This document shows positions 53,801 to 62,800 of a stretch of 64,000 nucleotides of DNA, one piece after another. The DNA comes from Congeria kusceri (lineage: Eukaryota > Mollusca > Bivalvia > Myida > Dreissenidae). Below the pieces are notes generated by a model, which worked only from the letters and a program-made list of their open reading frames with translations, made no database searches and was not told the DNA's origin. A program made the position numbers and the translations under genes. The DNA is taken from positions 15,615,480 to 15,679,479 of the forward strand of contig CM051034.1 of NCBI GenBank assembly GCA_027627225.1, given 5' to 3'. Position 1 is the first letter of the stretch; every line of letters begins with the position of its first letter.

Positions 53801-56800
53801 ACACCTAGCAACTCATGACTGTCACCGTAATTGTATAACATGTAGCCAAAACACCAGTATCTACACCAGTGGAGTTAATGTACTATCACCTAGCAACTCA
53901 TGACTGTCACCGTAATTGTATAACATGTGGCCAAAACACAAGTATCTACACCAGTGGAGTTAATGTACTATCACCTAGCAACTCATGACTGTCACCGTAA
54001 TTGTATAACATGTAGCCAAAACACAAGTATCTACACCAGTGGAGTTAATGTACTATCACCTAGCAACTCATGACTGTCACCGTAATTGTATAACATGTAG
54101 CCAAAACACAAGTATCTACACCAGTGGAGTTAATGTACTAACACCTAGCAACTCATGACTGTCACCGTAATTGTATAACATGTAGCCAAAACACCAGTAT
54201 CTACACCAGTGGAGTTAATGTACTATCACCTAGCAACTCATGACCGTCACCGTAATTGTATAACATGTAGCCAAAACACAAGTATCTACACCAGTGGAGT
54301 TAATGTACTATCACCTAGCAACTCATGACTGTCACCGTAATTGTATAACATGTAGCCAAAACACCAGTATCTACACCAGTGGAGTTAATGTACTAACACC
54401 TAGCAACTCATGACCGTCACCGTAATTGTATAACATGTAGACAAAACACCAGTATCTACACCAGTGGAGTTAATGTACTATCACCTAGCAACTCATGACT
54501 GTCACCGTAATTGTATAACATGTAGCCAAAACACAAGTATCTACACCAGTGGAGTTAATGTACTAACACCTAGCAACTCATGACCGTCACCGTAATTGTA
54601 TAACATGTAGCCAAAACACCAGTATCTACACCAGTGGAGTTAATGTACTAACACCTAGCAACTCATGACTGTCACCGTAATTGTATAACATGTAGCCAAA
54701 ACACCAGTATCTACACCAGCGGAGTTAATGTACTAACACCTAGCAACTCATGACCGTCACCGTAATGTATAACATGTAGCCAAAACACCAGTATCTACAC
54801 CAGTGGAGTTAATGTACTATCACCTAGCAACTCATGACTGTCACCGTAATTGTATAACATGTAGCCAAAACACCAGTATCTACACCAGGTGGAGTTAATG
54901 TACTATCACCTAGCAACTCATGACCGTCACCGTAATTGTATAACATGTAGCCAAATCACCAGTATCTACACCAGTGGAGTTAATGTACTAACACCTAGCA
55001 ACTCATGACCGTCACCGTAATTGTATACATGTAGCCAAAACACAAGTATCTACACCAGTGGAGTTAATGTACTATCACCTAGCAACTCATGACTGTCACC
55101 GTAATTGTATAACATGTAGCCAAAACGCCAGTATCTACACCAGTGGAGTTAATGTACTATCACCTAGCAACTCATGACCGTCACCGTAATTGTATAACAT
55201 GTAGCCAAAACACCAGTATCTACACCAGTGGAGTTAATGTACTAACACCTAGCAACTCATGACTGTCACCGTAATTGTATAACATGTAGCCAAAACACCA
55301 GTATCTACACCAGTGGAGTTAATGTACTATCACCTAGCAACTCATGACCGTCACCGTAATTGTATAACATGTAGCCAAAACACAAGTATCTACACCAGTG
55401 GAGTTAATGTACTAACACCTAGCAACTCATGACTGTCACCGTAATTGTATAACATGTAGCCAAAACACCAGTATCTACACCAGTGGAGTTAATGTACTAT
55501 CACCTAGCAACTCATGACTGTCACCGTAATTGTATAACATGTAGCCAAAACACAAGTATCTACACCAGTGGAGTTAATGTACTAACACCTAGCAACTCAT
55601 GACCGTCACCGTAATTGTATAACATGTAGCCAAAACACCAGTATCTACACCAGTGGAGTTAATGTACTATCACCTAGCAACTCATGACTGTCACCGTAAT
55701 TGTATAACATGTAGCCAAAACACCAGTATCTACACCAGTGGAGTTAATGTACTAACACCTAGCAACTCATGACTGTCACCGTAATTGTATAACATGTAGC
55801 CAAAACACCAGTATCTACACCAGTGGAGTTAATGTACTAACACCTAGCAACTCATGACCGTCACCGTAATTGTATAACATGTAGCCAAAACACCAGTATC
55901 TACACCAGTGGAGTTAATGTACTATCACCTAGCAACTCATGACTGTCACCGTAATTGTATAACATGTAGCCAAAACACAAGTATCTACACCAGTGGAGTT
56001 AATGTACTAACACCTAGCAACTCATGACCGTCACCGTAATTGTATAACATGTAGCCAAAACACCAGTATCTACACCAGTGGAGTTAATGTACTAACACCT
56101 AGCAACTCATGACCGTCACCGTAATTGTATAACATGTAGCCAAAACACAAGTATCTACACCAGTGGAGTTAATGTACTATCACCTAGCAACTCATGACCG
56201 TCACCGTAATTGTATAACATGTAGCCAAAACACCAGTATCTACACCAGTGGAGTTAATGTACTATCACCTAGCAACTCATGACTGTCACCGTAATTGTAT
56301 AACATGTAGCCAAAACACAAGTATCTACACCAGTGGAGTTAATGTACTAACACCTAGCAACTCATGACCATCACCGTAATTGTATAACATGTAGCCAAAA
56401 CACCAGTATCTACACCAGTGGAGTTAATGTACTAACACCTAGCAACTCATGACTGTCACCGTAATTGTATAACATGTAGCCAAAACACCAGTATCTACAC
56501 CAGTGGAGTTAATGTACTAACACCTAGCAACTCATGACTGTCACCGTAATTGTATAACATGTAGCCAAAACACAAGTATCTACACCAGTGGAGTTAATGT
56601 ACTATCACCTAGCAACTCATGACCGTCACCGTAATTGTATAACATGTAGCCAAAACACCAGTATCTACACCAGTGGAGTTAATGTACTAACACCTAGCAA
56701 CTCATGACTGTCACCGTAATTGTATAACATGTAGCCAAAACACCAGTATCTACACCAGCGGAGTTAATGTACTAACACCTAGCAACTCATGACCGTCACC

Positions 56801-59800
56801 GTAATTGTATAACATGTAGCCAAAACACCAGTATCTACACCAGTGGAGTTAATGTACTAACACCTAGCAACTCATGACTGTCACCGTAATTGTATAACAT
56901 GTAGCCAAAACACCAGTATCTACACCAGTGGAGTTAATGTACTATCACCTAGCAACTCATGACTGTCACCGTAATTGTATAACATGTAGCCAAAACACCA
57001 GTATCTACACCAGTGGAGTTAATGTACTAACACCTAGCAACTCATGACCGTCACCGTAATTGTATAACATGTAGCCAAAACACCAGTATCTACACCAGTG
57101 GAGTTAATGTACTAACACCTAGCAACTCATGACTGTCACCGTAATTGTATAACATGTAGCCAAAACACCAGTATCTACACCAGTGGAGTTAATGTACTAT
57201 CACCTAGCAACTCATGACTGTCACCGTAATTGTATAACATGTAACCAAAACACCAGTATCTACACCAGTGGAGTTAATGTACTAACACCTAGCAACTCAT
57301 GACCGTCACCGTAATTGTATAACATGTAGCCCAAACACAAGTATCTACACCAGTGGAGTTAATGTACTATCACCTAGCAACTCATGACCGTCACCGTAAT
57401 TGTATAACATGTAGCCAAAACACAAGTATCTACACCAGTGGAGTTAATGTACTAACACCTAGCAACTCATGACTGTCACCGTAATTGTATAACATGTAGC
57501 CAAAACACCAGTATCTACACCAGTGGAGTTAATGTACTAACACCTAGCAACTCATGACCGTCACCGTAATTGTATAACATGTAGCCAAAACACAAGTATC
57601 TACACCAGTGGAGTTAATGTACTATCACCTAGCAACTCATGACTGTCACCGTAATTGTATAACATGTAGCCAAAACACCAGTATCTACACCAGTGGAGTT
57701 AATGTACTATCACCTAGCAACTCATGACTGTCACCGTAATTGTATAACATGTAGCCAAAACACCAGTATCTACACCAGCGGAGTTAATGTACTATCACCT
57801 AGCAACTCATGACTGTCACCGTAATTGTATAACATGTAGCCAAAACACCAGTATCTACACCAGTGGAGTTAATGTACTAACACCTAGCAACTCATGACTG
57901 TCACCGTAATTGTATAACATGTAGCCAAAACACCAGTATCTACACCAGTGGAGTTAATGTACTATCACCTAGCAACTCATGACAGTCACCGTAATTGTAT
58001 AACATGTAGCCAAAACACCAGTATCTACACCAGTGGAGTTAATGTACTAACACTTAGCAACTCATGACCGTCACCGTAATTGTATAACATGTAGCCAAAA
58101 CACCAGTATCTACACCAGTGGAGTTAATGTACTAACACCTAGCAACTCATGACCGTCACCGTAATTGTATAACATGTAGCCAAAACACCAGTATCTACAC
58201 CAGTGGAGTTAATGTACTATCACCTAGCAACTCATGACCGTCACCGTAATTGTATAACATGTAGCCAAAACACCAGTATCTACACCAGTGGAGTTAATGT
58301 ACTATCACCTAGCAACTCATGACCGTCACCGTAATTGTATAACATGTAGCCAAAACACCAGTATCTACACCAGTGGAGTTAATGTACTATCACCTAGCAA
58401 CTCATGACCGTCACCGTAATTGTATAACATGTAGCCAAAACACAAGTATCTACACCAGTGGAGTTAATGTACTATCACCTAGCAACTCATGACTGTCACC
58501 GTAATTGTATAACATGTAGCCAAAACACAAGTATCTACACCAGCGGAGTTAATGTACTAACACCTAGCAACTCATGACCGTCACCGTAATTGTATAACAT
58601 GTAGCCAAAACACAAGTATCTACACCAGTGGAGTTAATGTACTATCACCTAGCAACTCATGACCGTCACCATAATTGTATAACATGTAGCCAAAACACAA
58701 GTATCTACACCAGTGGAGTTAATGTACTAACACCTAGCAACTCATGACCGTCACCGTAATTGTATAACATGTAGCCAAAACACCAGTATCTACACCAGTG
58801 GAGTTAATGTACTAACACCTAGCAACTCATGACCGTCACCGTAATTGTATAACATGTAGCCAAAACACAAGTATCTACACCAGTGGAGTTAATGTACTAT
58901 CACCTAGCAACTCATGACCGTCACCGTAATTGTATAACATGTAGCCAAAACACAAGTATCTACACCAGTGGAGTTAATGTACTATCACCTAGCAACTCAT
59001 GACCGTCACCGTAATTGTATAACATGTAGCCAAAACACCAGTATCTACACCAGTGGAGTTAATGTACTATCACCTAGCAACTCATGACTGTCACCGTAAT
59101 TGTATAACATGTAGCCAAAACACCAGTATCTACACCAGTGGAGATAATGTACTAACACCTAGCAACTCATGACTGTCACCGTAATTGTATAACATGTAGC
59201 CAAAACACCAGTATCTACACCAGTGGAGTTAATGTACTATCACCTAGCAACTCATGACCGTCACCGTAATTGTATAACATGTAGCCAAAACACAAGTATC
59301 TACACCAGTGGAGTTAATGTACTATCACCTAGCAACTCATGACTGTCACCGTAATTGTATAACATGTAGCCAAAACACCAGTATCTACACCAGTGGAGTT
59401 AATGTACTAACACCTAGCAACTCATGACCTGTCACCGTAATTGTATAACATGTAGCCAAAACACCAGTATCTACACCAGTGGAGTTAATGTACTATCACC
59501 TAGCAACTCATGACTGTCACCGTAATTGTATAACATGTAGCCAAAACACCAGTATCTACACCAGTGGAGTTAATGTACTATCACCTAGCAACTCATGACT
59601 GTCACCGTAATTGTATAACATGTAGCCAAAACACCAGTATCTACACCAGTGGAGTTAATGTACTATCACCTAGCAACTCATGACCGTCACCGTAATTGTA
59701 TAACATGTAGCCAAAACACCAGTATCTACACCAGTGGAGTTAATGTACTATCACCTAGCAACTCATGACTGTCACCGTAATTGTATAACATGTAGCCAAA

Positions 59801-62800
59801 ACACCAGTATCTACACCAGTGGAGTTAATGTACTAACACCTAGCAACTCATGACTGTCACCGTAATTGTATAACATGTAGCCAAAACACCAGTATCTACA
59901 CCAGTGGAGTTAATGTACTAACACCTAGCAACTCATGACTGTCACCGTAATTGTATAACATGTAGCCAAAACACCAGTATCTACACCAGCGGAGTTAATG
60001 TACTAACACCTAGCAACTCATGACCGTCACCGTAATTGTATAACATGTAGCCAAAACACCAGTATCTACACCAGTGGAGTTAATGTACTATCACCTAGCA
60101 ACTCATGACTGTCACCGTAATTGTATAACATGTAGCCAAAACACCAGTATCTACCCAGTGGAGTTAATGTACTATCACCTAGCAACTCATGACCATCACC
60201 GTAATTGTATAACATGTAATGAGGCGTGTCGTGGAAAAACCGGGCTTAATGCATGTGCGTAAATTTTCGTCCGCACAGGCTGATATGGGACGGCACTTTC
60301 CGCCTACAGTGGATTTATGTTTAGAAGATACTTCCTTGAAACAGACATACCATAAAGCGTAAAGTGCGGACTGCACAGGCTAATCCGGGACAACGTTTCA
60401 TTAAGCCCGGTTTTCCCATGACAAGCTACTAATACATTTTAGAACTTACTCAGTCAATATTTTTCACAAAACTTAATTTAAACGACAAAAAAACTAAGAA
60501 CACTAACCTTGGCAGGCTTTTTTCCACCTCCATGCTCGACATTTACAAAGTCAATTTTTCCGTAGGCATTGGTAACTGCTGTCCGGAAAGCATCTGTCCG
60601 GCTCCACTCAAGTTGGGGAATGTTCTCCGGGCTGGATTCATCGAGTTTCGCACTTTGGAAAATAGACTTCAGCTCTGGAATTCAGTTTTGCAAAATTGTT
60701 GTCAAATCACACATGTTTTTAACATTGAACCAGTTGTTATTTGAAACCATTGACAATCTAAAATCATTTTATTACCAGTGTAAAATCCAATGAGATCGTT
60801 TTTAAATTGAAAATCAGCTTAAACGCATATCAAAAATAAGTAGAAACCTTTATAGTCATCGATTTAGTTGAAGCCTTTTTGTAAAAATGAGGCGCGTCGT
60901 GGGAAAACCAGACTTAATGCATGTGTGTAAAGTGTTGTCCTGGATCAGCCTGTGCAGTCTGCACAGGCTGATCCGGGACGACACTTTCCGCTTTTATGGT
61001 ATTTTCTGTTTCAAGAAAGTCTCTTCTAAACATAAATCAACTGTAGGCGGAAAGTGCCGTCCTGGATTAGCCTGTGCGGACTGCACAGGCTAATCCGGGA
61101 CGACACTTTACACACATGCATTAAAACTGATTTTCCCACGACGTGCCTCGAATTATGTTTAATACGTTTATGACCTCAAACCAGCTGAAACAGTTTTCTC
61201 ACCTTTCAATAAGGTTGCCAACACTTCAACATGGAAACACTCTCAGTTTGACATAATTTAACCCAATAACTTGCTTTGGAAATACTGGTGGAAGTATTGT
61301 TTTGTGAAAGGTTGGTCAAAATCCCTAAAGAAATATTGGAGGAGTTGCGTTCAGAAAAGATTGTTCACTATATATTACATATGTGCAAAATAAACAATGG
61401 GCCATAATTCCGCTCACAATGATCGAATCACAAATGCCTGACAATATGTATTCGGGCACTTGGTGACAATTATAAAGTTCTGTGAAAGTTTGATCGAAAT
61501 CCTTTGAGAAATGTAGGAGTTGCGCTCTGAAGAGATTGTTCTCTAAATATTACATACGTGCAAAACAAACAAAGAGCCATAATTCCACCCAAAATGATCA
61601 AATCCTAAAAGCCCAACAATATGCGCTGGGGCACTTGGTGACAATAATTCTGTGAAAGTTTGGGCAAAATCCCTTGAAAAATGTAGGTGGAGTTACGCTC
61701 TGAAGAAATTGTCCACACCCAACATCCTACCTGTCGGATCGCCAACCAGCCCGCCGAGCTTTTCTTTGAAAAAACCTGATTAAAAACCAATATATACCAT
61801 CTGGCACGATAATTTTTTCAGCAATATTGCAGACTTGGATGCTCATTCTGGCAAGTTTTTGACTCGCCATCCCAGCATGCTCAGTCAGTACTGCACCACA
61901 ATGACATCTGGAAACATAACATGCCGATGATGTGATTTTTAATGAAAACAAAATGAATTCATAAAAGTTATAAACACCAGTGACCTTATCCAAAAGAAAA
62001 CCTTTTCTTTAAGTAGTACAAAGCAAAAATTTCAGATCAATTTCTCAAACTTTAATTCAATACTTTTTGTGCAAAAAAAAGAAAAATAAGAACAATCAGT
62101 TCAATCTTGACTAGAATAAATCCTTTCAATGCAAAATGAACTAAACATGAAAAAGCTATACTTCAGGAATTGTCTAATAATAATCAATTTAGTGATCTTT
62201 ATGGATCCCACACTTAGGCCACTTAGATGAAATACAATTGAAATAGTTTCAATGAGATGTTAGGAATTAAATTTGCATCTCATGTTTGAAAAATGTAAAA
62301 TGAATGTGCGAAATTTCACCCCCCCCCCAACCCTTTAAAATTTCAAATTTGAAAGGAAATTTGTATTACAAGCTGTTTATGCCCATCACTGTAAAAAGTA
62401 CCGGCAAAATTTCATCCATCTTAAATGTCAAATATGATGTATTACACACTGTAAAAAAAAACTGTAAAAAAACAAGCGTTGTTACTGTAAGTTATAATGC
62501 TCTGAACAAGATTAATTAACCATAGGCAATATAACTCCTTAAATATTAAAGAAATACTTATGGCTCTTGTACTCTACACATCTTCTGAAAGCCCTCTATG
62601 AAGTATCATTTGAATCCCATCAATACTTTTTGAGTTATGCTCCACATAAGCAAATAACACTATTTAATTATGGTCTGCACAAGAAAAATAAGCCATGAGC
62701 AATAACTCCGAAAATATTGAAGAAAGAGTTATAGTTCTTGTACTCTGCACTTCCTCACAACGTCCTCTATCAATATATGTGGTTTTATTTTGATGCCCTT

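Noticed and set aside
52316..60218. CRISPR-like regular array
   Set aside because: The repeats are directly adjacent with no unique spacers and the locus is an animal intron. It is satellite-like DNA.
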